DNA of 64,000 nt from JBNKWA01 sp050299555 (GTDB lineage Bacteria; Pseudomonadota; Alphaproteobacteria; Rhodobacterales; Rhodobacteraceae). Of this stretch, positions 1 to 8,279 are shown piece after piece. Each line of letters opens with the position of its first letter. Positions within the stretch are counted from its first letter, which is position 1. The stretch spans positions 72,275 to 136,274 of the forward strand of contig JBNKWA010000012.1 in NCBI GenBank assembly GCA_050299555.1, written 5' to 3'. The notes below the pieces were generated by a model that made no database searches, had not been told where the DNA came from, and saw only the letters and a program-made list of their open reading frames with translations. The position numbers and the translations under genes are program-made.

Positions 1-1010
1 GACTTCGGGGCGGCGGTCACCTTCTGGCCGTGCTGCAGCGAGCAGGCGGCGTGGTACGCCACCTTGACCGGCGGCGCCTTCGGGTCAATCAGCCCAAGCT
101 CGGCCATGACCTCGGTCACGTCGCGGGCGATGGCCGACACCCGGGCCGCATCTTCGGCCAGCGCCGCATCGGTGCGGAACATGTGACCGTAATCCTTCAC
201 CGTGGTGCCGCAGCCCGATGTGTTGATGACGATGGCATCGAGGCCGCCTGTCTCGATCTCGCGCGCCCATGCGCGGACATTCCTGGCCGCGGTGGCATGG
301 CTTTCATCGGTCTTGCCCATGTGGTGGGTCAGCGCCCCGCAGCACCCGGCACCCTTTGCAATCACCACCTCGACACCGTGTCGCGTCAGAAGCCGGATGG
401 TTGCCGCGTTGATGTCAGCGTTCAGCGCCCGCTGCGCACAGCCGGTCATCAGTGCCACGCGCATGCGAAGCGGACCCGATGCGGGGTGGACTTGCGGCGT
501 GTCATGGGCCGCAGGTCCGGCAACGGGCGCATTGGCCATCTCCAGCATCGCCCTCAGCCGCGCGTCCGGCACCAGCCGCCGGAACGGTCGGGCCAGCTTT
601 GCCCCGACCAGCGCCAACCGGAACCGCTCCGGATAGGGCAGGACCCGCGCCAACACCCAGCGCAGCACGCGATCGTGCCAGGGCCTGCGATAGGTCTGCT
701 CGATCCATGCCCGGGCATGATCGACCAGGTGCATGTAGTGCACACCGGACGGGCAGGTAGTCATGCAGGCGAGGCACGACAGGCACCGGTCGATATGCTT
801 GACGGTCTTGGCATCGGCCGGCCGCCCCGCCTCCAGCATGTCCTTGATCAGGTAGATTCGGCCCCGCGGGCTGTCGAGCTCGTCGCCCAGCACCTGGTAG
901 GTGGGGCAGGTCGCGGTGCAAAAGCCGCAATGGACGCAGGACCGCAAGATCCTGTTGGACCGCGCGGTGTCCGGGTCCTTCAACTGCTCGGTGGTGAAGT
1001 TGGTTTGCAT
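1..1010 (-). CDS. glcF: Glycolate oxidase iron-sulfur subunit GlcF (3' part outside the window)
   Basis: Iron-sulfur subunit that carries electrons from the GlcD/GlcE flavoproteins to the respiratory chain when glycolate is oxidised to glyoxylate. The frame reads leftwards from an ATG at 1010 and runs off the window edge, leaving about 336 residues of a family usually 400-440 long. Two 4Fe-4S motifs are visible, CVHCGFCTATCP from residue 25 and CLSCLACMTTCP from residue 76, followed by the start of the cysteine-rich (CCG) domain with AGCCGALTHH. The start lies one base past the stop of the small membrane gene before it, so translation is probably coupled to the glcD-glcE operon. Missing C-terminus is only a window effect. 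Confidence 0.93.
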   Translation of the reverse strand, partial: MQTNFTTEQLKDPDTARSNRILRSCVHCGFCTATCPTYQVLGDELDSPRGRIYLIKDMLEAGRPADAKTVKHIDRCLSCLACMTTCPSGVHYMHLVDHARAWIEQTYRRPWHDRVLRWVLARVLPYPERFRLALVGAKLARPFRRLVPDARLRAMLEMANAPVAGPAAHDTPQVHPASGPLRMRVALMTGCAQRALNADINAATIRLLTRHGVEVVIAKGAGCCGALTHHMGKTDESHATAARNVRAWAREIETGGLDAIVINTSGCGTTVKDYGHMFRTDAALAEDAARVSAIARDVTEVMAELGLIDPKAPPVKVAYHAACSLQHGQKVTAAPK

Positions 1011-1011
1011 T

Positions 1012-1389
1012 TCAGGCCTTGCCGTCGATGAGCAGGACAAGCCCCCAAAGAAGGCCAAGCAACACCGCAGGCACCAGAACAATCCAGAACCCCAGCCAGA
1101 ACCATCGTAGTGGCCGCCCCCGGATCACGCCCACAAATCGCACCAGTTGCACAGGCGTGGCGAGTGCCGCCGCCGCGCCGATGGGTCCGCCGGCAAGGGT
1201 CGCCAGCACCTTCTCGGCGCCCGGCTCCTCGATGGCGCGCACCGCCATCAGGCAGAGCACCGCGATGCCCGGCACCAGGGCCAGTCCGATCCCGGGCATC
1301 ACCAGGCAGAAGACCAGATAGGCCAGCACGAACAGCCCGACGAAATAGTGGGACTGGTAATCCAGCGAGGACAGTGCGTCATGCCACAT
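1012..1389 (-). CDS. Small membrane protein inside the glycolate oxidase operon
   Basis: A 125-residue protein of unknown function. Two or three hydrophobic stretches are visible: one long stretch around residues 17-52 (FVGLFVLAYLVFCLVMPGIG, continuing) and one at about 95-120 (FWLGFWIVLVPAVLLGLLWG), with a basic RGRPLR segment just before the second. It sits between glcE (21 bases upstream) and glcF (1 base downstream), all on one strand, so it is almost certainly co-transcribed. Inference: it may help anchor the soluble GlcDEF subunits to the membrane or pass electrons to quinone. No catalytic motif is visible and I do not recognise a named family. Confidence 0.75.
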   Translation of the reverse strand: MWHDALSSLDYQSHYFVGLFVLAYLVFCLVMPGIGLALVPGIAVLCLMAVRAIEEPGAEKVLATLAGGPIGAAAALATPVQLVRFVGVIRGRPLRWFWLGFWIVLVPAVLLGLLWGLVLLIDGKA

Positions 1390-1410
1390 GGTGATCTCTC
1401 CTGCCGCTCG

Positions 1411-2577
1411 TCATCCGATCAGCCCCGGGTTCAGGATGCCGCGCGGGTCGAATTTGGTCCGCAGACCTGCCGAAAGCCGCGCAACCGCGGGTGCTTCCGG
1501 TTGGAAACGGGGCAGATCGCCGGAATCGGTCGAATGCACCAGCGTGGCATGGCCACCGATGCGGCCCGCTTGCTGCTGAAGCGTCGCGTGGACCGCCGGC
1601 ACTTCGGCGGTCCGCGACCAGACCCAGATGCGCCCGCCGCCCCAGTCATAGGAATAGAGGACGTCATGCGCGGCTTTGGCCTGCGCCATGAATCCGGGGG
1701 CATCCGACGGCTTGACCGACACCCGCCATAGCGCGCCGGCCTCGCCGCGAGCGGCCTGACTGTACGCCGACATTGCGCGGATGGCAGCCCAGTGTTCGTG
1801 CCCCTGGGCGACGGAAACCTCGCCGAACCCGGCCAGAAGCTGGCACAGCCTGTCGGCCCGATAGGCGACCGAGTCGGCAAACCCCTCGACGCGGATCAGG
1901 GTCCGGCCGGGCTTTTCGATGCAGTCCGGCAGATGCGCGGCGCCGGTCACGTCGTAGGGCGAGGACAGAACCGCTGCGAGGGCGCGAACCGCGTCCGCAT
2001 CGGTCAGACCTTCGATCTGCACTGTCGCCTGTGCTTGCGGTTTCGGCAGCACCTTGAAGCTGACCTCGGTCAGTATGCCCAGCGTACCGCAGGAGCCGGC
2101 CATCAGCTTGACGAGGTCATAGCCGGTGACGTTCTTCATCACCCGGCCGCCGTTCTTGACGACGTTGCCCGCACCATCGACGAAACGGACGCCAAGCAGA
2201 AAGTCTCGGGCCGCGCCCGCCTGCATCCGGCGCGGCCCCGACGCATTGGTGGCGAAGACGCCGCCGATTGTTGACGCTCCCTTCGCGCCTGTCACCGCGT
2301 TCAGAAGGTAAGGCTCGAACGCCAGCATCTGGCCCTCGGCCTCCAGCGCGGCCTCGATATCCGCCAGCGGCGTGCCCGCCTGCGCCACCATGGTCAGCGC
2401 CCCGGGCTCGTAAAGGGTGACGCCCGCGATACCCGACACCGACAGCGCCTCGCCCGGCCGGGCCAGGCCGCGCGTGCCGCCGCCAACGACGGAAAGCGGC
2501 CCGTTGGCGCCCCGGATCGCCTCGGCCAGCTCTCCTTCGCTCGACGGTTTCAGCATCGCGACAACGCCGCTGTTCAT
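1411..2577 (-). CDS. glcE: Glycolate oxidase FAD-binding subunit GlcE
   Basis: Second flavin subunit of glycolate oxidase, 388 residues, close to the usual 350-400. It has the PCMH-type FAD-binding fold, with VVGGGTRGL near the N-terminus, TIGGVFATNASGPRR in the middle and NVTGYDLVKLMAGSCGTLGI after it. The ATG at 2577 overlaps the glcD stop in an ATGA, the classic coupling signature; a longer in-frame extension upstream would lie inside glcD and is rejected. The C-terminus ends in the family's FDPRGILNPG motif. Functions with GlcD upstream and GlcF downstream. Confidence 0.93.
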   Translation of the reverse strand: MNSGVVAMLKPSSEGELAEAIRGANGPLSVVGGGTRGLARPGEALSVSGIAGVTLYEPGALTMVAQAGTPLADIEAALEAEGQMLAFEPYLLNAVTGAKGASTIGGVFATNASGPRRMQAGAARDFLLGVRFVDGAGNVVKNGGRVMKNVTGYDLVKLMAGSCGTLGILTEVSFKVLPKPQAQATVQIEGLTDADAVRALAAVLSSPYDVTGAAHLPDCIEKPGRTLIRVEGFADSVAYRADRLCQLLAGFGEVSVAQGHEHWAAIRAMSAYSQAARGEAGALWRVSVKPSDAPGFMAQAKAAHDVLYSYDWGGGRIWVWSRTAEVPAVHATLQQQAGRIGGHATLVHSTDSGDLPRFQPEAPAVARLSAGLRTKFDPRGILNPGLIG

Positions 2578-4007
2578 GCCGCCCGCCGGCTGGCGCTGAC
2601 AGAAAGCGGGAACACCTTGGCGGGGTTCAAAAGCCATTGCGGATCGAAAACGTCCTTTACCCAAAGCTGCGCCGCCAGATCCGCATCGTCGTACTGGACC
2701 TGCATCAGGTCACGCTTCTCGATGCCGACCCCGTGTTCGCCCGTGAGGCACCCGCCGACCTCGACGCAGAGCTTCAGTATATCGGCGCCCAGCGCCTCGC
2801 AGCGCTCCAGATCGCCCGGCTTGTTGGCGTCGAACAGGATCAGCGGGTGCATGTTGCCGTCACCGGCGTGGAAGACGTTGGCGACCTCCAGGCCGACCTC
2901 CTTTGACATCTCGCCGATGCGCCGCAGCACCTGCGGCAGGGCGCTGACCGGGATCGTGCCGTCGAGGCACATGTAGTCGTTGATCTGGCCCATGGCGCCG
3001 AAGGCCGACTTGCGCCCCTTCCAGATCGCGGCCGATTCCGCCTCGGAGGTGCTCTCGCGCAGCTCGACCGGATCGTGCCGCCGGGCAATGGCCAGGATCT
3101 TGTCGAGCTGCTCGCGGATCTCGGCCTCCGAGCCCTCGACTTCCACGATCAGCAGCGCCTCGACATCGGGATAGCCGGCATGCACGAAGGCTTCGCAGGC
3201 GCGGATGCACGGCCGGTCCATGAACTCGATGGCCACCGGCAGCAGGCCGGCCCGAATGATGTCGCTGACGCAGGCGCCGGCCACCTCGTTCGAGGAAAAC
3301 CCCATCAGCACCGGCCGAGCCCCCTCGGGCTTTGGCAGGATCCTCAGCACCGCCTCGGTCACCACGCCAAGCTGCCCCTCCGAGCCGCAGATCAGCCCCA
3401 GCAGGTCATAGCCGCCGGCATCCAGATGCGGGCCGCCGATGGTCACTACCTCGCCGGCCATGGTCACCATGGTGACACCAAGCAGGTTGTTGGTGGTGAC
3501 GCCGTATTTCAGGCAATGCGCACCCCCGGAATTCATCGCGACATTCCCGGCAATGGCGCAGGCAAGCTGGCTGGACGGATCGGGCGCGTAGAAAAAGCCG
3601 TCCGCTTCGACGGCGCCGGTGACGCTGAGGTTGGTCATCCCGGTCTCGACCCGTATGAAGCGATTGGCGTAGTCGACCTCCAGCACCCGGTTCAGACGCG
3701 CCACACCCAGGATCACCGAATCTGCGGTCGGCAGGGCCCCGCCGGCCAGGGACGTGCCCGAGCCGCGCGGAACCACCGGCACACTGAGCTCGCTGCATAG
3801 CTTCAGGATCGCAGCGACTTCCTCGGTCGAACCCGGCAGCACCACCGCCAGCGGCGGACACCGGTAGGCGGTGAGCGCGTCGCACTCGTAGGCGCGGGTC
3901 TCGGCCGGATCGGTGATCACGGCATCGGCCGGCAGGATCGCACGCAGCCGGGCACCGATTTCATCGCGCGCGGCGAGTACGGCCACATTGGGCGCTGGCA
4001 TCTCCAT
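2574..4007 (-). CDS. glcD: Glycolate oxidase subunit GlcD
   Basis: Catalytic FAD-linked subunit of glycolate oxidase, about 477 residues (family about 480-500). Visible landmarks are the FAD-binding segment VVPRGSGTSLAGGALP, the IAGNVAMNSGGAHCLKYG stretch, the C-terminal FHAGDGNMHPLILFD motif and the final QWLLNPAKVFP. The ATG at 4007 is preferred because GGAG lies about ten bases upstream; a second ATG two codons inside (4001) is possible. First gene of the leftward operon, with an 80-base divergent intergenic region to the DUF599 gene. Related D-lactate dehydrogenases exist, but the GlcE and GlcF neighbours fix the assignment. Confidence 0.94.
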   Translation of the reverse strand: MEMPAPNVAVLAARDEIGARLRAILPADAVITDPAETRAYECDALTAYRCPPLAVVLPGSTEEVAAILKLCSELSVPVVPRGSGTSLAGGALPTADSVILGVARLNRVLEVDYANRFIRVETGMTNLSVTGAVEADGFFYAPDPSSQLACAIAGNVAMNSGGAHCLKYGVTTNNLLGVTMVTMAGEVVTIGGPHLDAGGYDLLGLICGSEGQLGVVTEAVLRILPKPEGARPVLMGFSSNEVAGACVSDIIRAGLLPVAIEFMDRPCIRACEAFVHAGYPDVEALLIVEVEGSEAEIREQLDKILAIARRHDPVELRESTSEAESAAIWKGRKSAFGAMGQINDYMCLDGTIPVSALPQVLRRIGEMSKEVGLEVANVFHAGDGNMHPLILFDANKPGDLERCEALGADILKLCVEVGGCLTGEHGVGIEKRDLMQVQYDDADLAAQLWVKDVFDPQWLLNPAKVFPLSVSASRRAA

Positions 4008-4085
4008 CTTCGGTAGTCTCCGCTGGGCTGCCCCGAAACTAGGGCCGATTTGCCGGTGTGAAAAGCGCCGAGTTCGGGCTAGACG

Positions 4086-4811
4086 ATGGGCATGGGTGAG
4101 ACACTGGGTGCGATCCCCGATCTGTTCGGACCGCTGGATGCGGTGGCGCTGGCCTGTCTGCTGCTGGTTCAGTGGCTGATCGGCTGGCGCATCGAGAACC
4201 CGCCGGCGGCGCGCCCGTCGACGCATCTGCTGGTGGCGCAGCAGCGTCGCGACTGGCACCGGGAGCTGCCGACCCGGGACAACCGGATTGCCGACGTCAA
4301 CGTGGTCGCCTCATTGCGGCAGGGCGCCACCTTCTTCGCCTCTGCGGCGATGATCGCGCTCGGCGGCGGGGCCGCGCTCCTCGGCCAGAGCGAGCGATTG
4401 CGCGGCGTTGCCAGTGACCTCGGTGCGCCGGTATCGCAGCCCGATGCGGTCTGGGAGATCAAGATCATATTCGCGCTGCTGCTGCTTGCGGCCGCGTTCC
4501 TGAGGTTCGTCTGGGCGATCCGCATCTTCGGCTATGCTGCGGTGGTGATGGCCTCGATCCCCGATGGCGATAGCGCCGAGGGCCAGCGGCTGGCGTCTCG
4601 GGCGGCCGAGCTGAACATTCTTGCCGACCGCAGTTTCGCCCGTGGCCTGCGGAGTGTGTATTTCACCTTGGCTGCCATCGGATGGTTTGTGGGACCTGTT
4701 GCGATGATTGCAGCGGCGGCCATCGTTGCGGCCAGCCTTTGGCGCCAGGAATTCCTATCAGACAGCCGCAAGGTCCTGAGCGGGGCAGACCGCCAGGGTG
4801 AAACCGGATGA
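4086..4811 (+). CDS. DUF599 family membrane protein
   Basis: A 241-residue inner-membrane protein of the DUF599 family, function unknown. The family signature is readable: an N-terminal transmembrane helix (VALACLLLVQWLIGWRIE), then a conserved RDNRIADVNVVASLRQGATFFAS-type segment leading into a second helix, and helices around residues 127-150 and 200-225. Length matches the usual 220-250. It is divergent from glcD and convergent with hisN; ATG codons at 4086 and 4092 are both usable. Confidence 0.85.
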   Translation: MGMGETLGAIPDLFGPLDAVALACLLLVQWLIGWRIENPPAARPSTHLLVAQQRRDWHRELPTRDNRIADVNVVASLRQGATFFASAAMIALGGGAALLGQSERLRGVASDLGAPVSQPDAVWEIKIIFALLLLAAAFLRFVWAIRIFGYAAVVMASIPDGDSAEGQRLASRAAELNILADRSFARGLRSVYFTLAAIGWFVGPVAMIAAAAIVAASLWRQEFLSDSRKVLSGADRQGETG

Positions 4812-4895
4812 GAGAGACAATCCGAGCCTGAGGTTCACCCGAGCTGTTGAAGCTGGCCCCAGGATCGTTTCCAGGACGTGTTGACACGGGCCCGG

Positions 4896-5705
4896 TCAGC
4901 CGTTGTCCGGCACCTCCCGCAGAATCTCCAGAGCTGCGGAATGGGTCCGCGTGTCGCCGGCGGCCAGCACCCGTCCGCCGCCATGCGCTGGGCCGCCTCG
5001 CCAGTCGGTAACAATCCCGCCGGCGGCCTGAACGACGGCCTGCGGTGCCTGGATGTCGTAGGGTTGCAGCCCCGCCTCGATGACCAGGTCGACGTGGCCG
5101 AGCGCCAGCAGGGCATAGGCGTAGCAGTCGGTGCCGTATCGGGTCAGGCGGCAATGGCGGCTGACGGCATGAAAGCCGGCGCCCTCTTCCGCCGTCCCCA
5201 CCTCGGGGTAGGTGGTGAAAACCGTCGCCTCGGACAGCGATGGGCACGGCCTTGTGCCAAGCTGCCGCACCGTACCGTTGCGGCGCAGTTCGGCGCGCCC
5301 GAAACCGCCGGCAAAGCGTTCGCCGGTGAAGGGCTGGTCGACGATACCGAACAGCGGCTCGTCGCCTGCGTTGACGGCAATCAGGACGCCCCAGGTCGGC
5401 AGACCCGAGATGAACGCGCGGGTGCCGTCGATCGGGTCGATGACCCAGGTGAGGCCGCTGGTGCCATGTTTGGCCGCCTGCTCCTCGCCGAGGATGCTGT
5501 CGTTGGGTCGTCGCGCTGCGAGCACCGCCCGCATAGCGGCTTCGGAGGCACGGTCGGCGGCAGTTACCGGATCGAAGCGCCCGTCCCCCTTGTCGTCGGT
5601 GACGAGATCCCTGGAACGGAACATCGGCAGCAAGGCAGCCGAGGCCGCATCGGCCATGGCGCTGGCCACGGCGATCAACTCATCCTGTGGAAGAGAAGCC
5701 CTCAT
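4896..5705 (-). CDS. hisN: Inositol-monophosphatase-family phosphatase, probably histidinol-phosphatase HisN
   Basis: A 269-residue member of the Mg-dependent inositol monophosphatase fold. Metal ligands are in place: GEE near residue 74, DPIDGTRAFISGLPTWG near residue 92, and YDIQAPQAVVQAAGGIV in the C-terminal half. The GTRAFISGLPTWG sequence is the version typical of the HisN subgroup, which removes phosphate from histidinol phosphate in histidine synthesis. Histidine genes do not surround it, so the substrate is inferred from the subgroup pattern; a general inositol or CysQ-like phosphatase is the alternative. It follows the XRE regulator with a 55-base gap. Confidence 0.82.
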   Translation of the reverse strand: MRASLPQDELIAVASAMADAASAALLPMFRSRDLVTDDKGDGRFDPVTAADRASEAAMRAVLAARRPNDSILGEEQAAKHGTSGLTWVIDPIDGTRAFISGLPTWGVLIAVNAGDEPLFGIVDQPFTGERFAGGFGRAELRRNGTVRQLGTRPCPSLSEATVFTTYPEVGTAEEGAGFHAVSRHCRLTRYGTDCYAYALLALGHVDLVIEAGLQPYDIQAPQAVVQAAGGIVTDWRGGPAHGGGRVLAAGDTRTHSAALEILREVPDNG

Positions 5706-5760
5706 GCCGGACGCGGGCCGCCCGTCAGGACGGCCGGCACCGGCGTGCAGGTTCGCTGTC

Positions 5761-6144
5761 TCAGGCGACCTCGCTCAAGACTCGCGCAAGGTCGAACAGA
5801 CGGCGACGCTGCGTCTCGGGGATTGAGTAGTAGGACCGAACGAGCTCCAGCGCCTCTTTGTCCGCAAGCAGGTCACCCGGCTTGATGCGGTCTTCGCCGG
5901 CGGTCTCGCCCAGTTCGTTGTAGTCGCCTTCCAGGCCCTCGAAGAAGAAGTTGATGGAAACCTCGAGCGACTTGGCGATATCCCAAAGGCGGGACGCGCT
6001 GACCCGGTTCATGCCGGTCTCATACTTTTGGATCTGCTGGAACTTGATCCCAACCAGATCACCAAGCTGCTGCTGCGTCATACCCAGCATCCACCGACGA
6101 TGGCGAATTCGCTTTCCGACATGCACGTCAACAGGGTGCTTCAT
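5761..6144 (-). CDS. XRE/Cro-CI family transcriptional regulator
   Basis: A 127-residue DNA-binding protein. Residues 9-65 form a helix-turn-helix of the XRE type (IRHRRWMLGMTQQQLGDLVG, then FQQIQKYETGMNRVSASRLW). The remaining C-terminal part, ending LARVLSEVA, has no recognisable effector domain. The ATG at 6144 has an AGGAG element about nine bases upstream. A GTAAC-TC-GTTAC inverted repeat lies just upstream of the start, suggesting autoregulation. Similar compact regulators are common in Rhodobacterales; targets are unknown. Confidence 0.88.
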   Translation of the reverse strand: MKHPVDVHVGKRIRHRRWMLGMTQQQLGDLVGIKFQQIQKYETGMNRVSASRLWDIAKSLEVSINFFFEGLEGDYNELGETAGEDRIKPGDLLADKEALELVRSYYSIPETQRRRLFDLARVLSEVA

Positions 6145-6821
6145 GATTTGCTCCTGAACTTGTAACTCGTTACCACACTTGGACCTGTATCACCGCCTGT
6201 TTGCGGTTCAAATCCCATTTCGGTCCGCGGTCCCCGCACCGAACGGAATACTTTCCGGGCCCTTCACCTCGATCGGTACGCGATATGTCGCCAGGGCCAG
6301 CGACATCATGCGCATCTGTACCACAATCTTTGCGCGTTTTCAAACCGGCTTCACACAACCGCAGCGTGCTCCAAAAATAATGTATGCAACGGCTTTCAGC
6401 GTGCCGCCGCGCTTCCCACGGCTATGCTCCACAACCGCTCAGAAGGGCGAATTTGAACCAGGCCATTCTCCATCCACATGACGAAAGACACGCAAAAGTA
6501 GCACGTCTGATAGTGCAGACATGGCCGCTCTGCGACATTTCTGTTGAGGTTTGGTAAACCAACACTCGCGCAACATCGGCCAATGCACCCGCAACCAAAG
6601 ACGAACCTTTCTACGAATAGCCGATAATTTCCCCACCGGCTATACAAAAGCGTGTGCGACCCGCGTGACGGCCGGCCCCGGGCGGCGGGGATCCGCCGTC
6701 AGTGGCCGTCAGGCCGCCGGCAATCACCGGTGGAGCGCTGGCCTTTCCGCCGTACCCGACCCAGGTTGTTGCCGCTGCCGGGACCGATTCGGAGGCCCGG
6801 CCGAAATCCGGGGGACCATCC
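6145..6821. other. 677-base intergenic region between the XRE gene and the oxidoreductase
   Basis: No convincing gene is visible on either strand; the short open frames have no recognisable protein character. The stretch is lower in G+C than its flanks, with several A/T runs (around 6370-6380 and 6585-6650). It must hold the promoter of the leftward XRE gene and probably that of the rightward oxidoreductase. A GGTTCAAATCCC string near 6207 looks like a tRNA T-loop but has no matching stem. Confidence 0.6.
6162..6173. promoter_or_regulatory. Possible operator of the XRE regulator
   Basis: Inverted repeat GTAAC-TC-GTTAC, 18 bases upstream of the XRE start codon and overlapping its leader. Position and symmetry fit an autoregulatory Cro/CI-type operator; this is inference from position only. 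Confidence 0.3.
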
Positions 6822-7781
6822 ATGCGGGCCATGCAACTCCAGGCACTCTCGACACCGCTTGTGCCGGTGACGCTGGCCTTGCCGGTGCCGGGCCAGGGAG
6901 AGTTGCGCCTGTCGGTTCGGGCCTGCGGCATCAACTTTGCCGATACCCTGATCGTCCATGGGCGCTATCAGGAGCGCCCGGCGCTGCCGTTCGTACCGGG
7001 CATGGAGGTGGCCGGCGTCGTCGACGCGCTCGGCGAGGGTTGCGCGGGGCCGGCCGCCGGGACCCGCGTGGCCGCCTTCGCCGGCCATGGCGGCCTGGCC
7101 GAGATGCTGTGCGTGCCCGCCGCCGCCTGCGTGCCGCTGCCCGAGGCGATGTCCGATGTCGAGGCGGCGGGGTTCCCGATCGCCTACGGGACCTCGCATC
7201 TTGCGCTTGCCGAGGCCCGTCTCCATGCGGGCGAGCGGCTGCTGGTGCTCGGTGCCGCCGGCGGTGTCGGGCTGACCGCGGTCCAGATCGGCGCGCTGAT
7301 GGGTGCCGAGGTGATCGCCTGCGCCAGGGGAGCGGAGAAGCTCGAGGTCGCCCGGGCTGCCGGCGCCCATCACCTGATCGACAGCGAGGGCGGTGACCTG
7401 CGCGAGCGGGTGAAGGCGCTGGGCGGCGCCGACGTGGTCTACGATCCGGTGGGTGGCGAACTGTTCACCGCCGCGCTTCGAGCCTGCAACCCCGGGGCCC
7501 GGATGCTGCCGATCGGCTTCGCCTCGGGCAGCGTGCCGCAGATCCCGGCCAACCTGCTTCTGGTCAAGAACATCACCGTCATCGGCTTCTACTGGGGCGG
7601 CTGGGCCCGGCACGACCCGGCGCGAGTGGCGGCCAGCTTCAGCACCCTCTTCGGCTGGTACGAGGAAGGCCTGCTGAAGCCCCATGTCAGCCACGTGTTG
7701 CCGCTGGAGCGGGCGAACGAGGCGCTGGACCTGATCAGGACCCGCGCTGCAACCGGCAAGGTGGTGGTCGAGATCGCCTGA
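6822..7781 (+). CDS. NADPH:quinone oxidoreductase family protein (zinc-independent MDR)
   Basis: A 319-residue medium-chain dehydrogenase/reductase of the quinone oxidoreductase type. It has an N-terminal GroES-like domain (CGINFADTLIVHGRYQ, then LPFVPGMEVAGVV) and a Rossmann domain with the nucleotide-binding motif VLGAAGGVGLTAVQIG. The structural and catalytic zinc cysteines of alcohol dehydrogenases are absent, as expected for this group. The ATG at 6822 follows a GGGGGA element; longer in-frame versions start in sequence without protein character. Likely substrate: quinones or other electrophilic carbonyls. It stands alone. Confidence 0.87.
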   Translation: MRAMQLQALSTPLVPVTLALPVPGQGELRLSVRACGINFADTLIVHGRYQERPALPFVPGMEVAGVVDALGEGCAGPAAGTRVAAFAGHGGLAEMLCVPAAACVPLPEAMSDVEAAGFPIAYGTSHLALAEARLHAGERLLVLGAAGGVGLTAVQIGALMGAEVIACARGAEKLEVARAAGAHHLIDSEGGDLRERVKALGGADVVYDPVGGELFTAALRACNPGARMLPIGFASGSVPQIPANLLLVKNITVIGFYWGGWARHDPARVAASFSTLFGWYEEGLLKPHVSHVLPLERANEALDLIRTRAATGKVVVEIA

Positions 7782-7797
7782 AACCGGCCCCGCCGGC

Positions 7798-7811
7798 GTC
7801 CCCATGGGGAC
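7798..7811. repeat. Solitary GTCCCCATGGGGAC palindrome
   Basis: Perfect 14-base palindrome, 17 bases after the oxidoreductase stop codon. It is identical to the palindrome at the ends of the repeat elements at 55.6 and 63.9 kb and lies 53 bases before the longer element at 7864. Probably a free half-unit of the same repeat family; it could also act as a transcript-end hairpin. Confidence 0.75.
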
Positions 7812-7863
7812 ACCCTATCGGGCCGATTTTGGGTCGATCCGGGGCCCGGACAGCCCCTTTGCC

Positions 7864-7950
7864 AGGCGTCCCCACGGGGACGGGGTATCAAGCGACTGAA
7901 ATAAAACGATAAAAGTGTTAACGCGGGTGGGGACACCCGTGGGGACGCCT
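7864..7950. repeat. REPIN-like element copy 1 (GTCCCC family)
   Basis: An 87-base unit bounded by perfect 15-base inverted repeats, AGGCGTCCCCACGGG at 7864-7878 and its reverse complement at 7936-7950. The A/T-rich core reads, on the minus strand, TTTTATCGTTTTATTTCAG and matches the core of the element at 55611 at 30 of 39 positions. Two inverted palindromic ends around an A/T-rich spacer is the arrangement called REPIN in other bacteria. No RAYT transposase is encoded in the window. Confidence 0.8.
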
Positions 7951-8279
7951 TCAAGAGAGCCTGATTCAGATCGCGCCGACCTACCGCTGACAGGTCGATG
8001 AAGGGCAATGGCGCGGATGAGTCCATGCCCGGCCTGGCTAAGGCGACAAGGCGCCGGCAAGAACCAGAAGGTCGAGACCAGCGGTCGCAGGCCTTCGGCC
8101 CGGACGGCCAGTCCGGGCCGCGCCCGACCCGGCCGGAGGTCGGGCGCATTTGCGACGGATCGAGAAGCGGGCCGGCTTCGGCGGTGTGGAGCCATAAATC
8201 GCGGGAGCGGCGCGGTATCGCGGCGCCCTCCCCGGGTCGGGACGCTGCCCTCGGGCTCGCCGCAGGTGGCCCCCCGGCT
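7951..8279. other. Intergenic region between convergent genes
   Basis: No gene is supported here. The stretch lies between the first repeat element and the end of the leftward MoxR-cluster operon. It contains GC-rich inverted repeats, the clearest being a 10-base-pair hairpin at 8120-8147. Confidence 0.55.
8120..8147. terminator. GC-rich hairpin between convergent genes
   Basis: GCGCCCGACC at 8120-8129 pairs perfectly with GGTCGGGCGC at 8138-8147 over an 8-base loop. It is followed on the plus strand by ATTTGCG rather than a clean T tract, so it is at best a weak intrinsic terminator for the rightward gene or a structure at the end of the leftward operon. Confidence 0.35.

Noticed and set aside
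30..1031. Long open frame on the plus strand opposite glcF, and many like it (for example 8739-10460 and 10381-12597 on the plus strand)
   Set aside because: GC-rich DNA gives long antisense frames; their translations are Arg/Ala/Gly/Pro/His-rich without any family motif, and the opposite strand encodes clear proteins.
6200..6225. tRNA-like T-loop GGTTCAAATCCC
   Set aside because: The flanking bases do not form a T-stem, and no acceptor or anticodon arm can be drawn on either strand.
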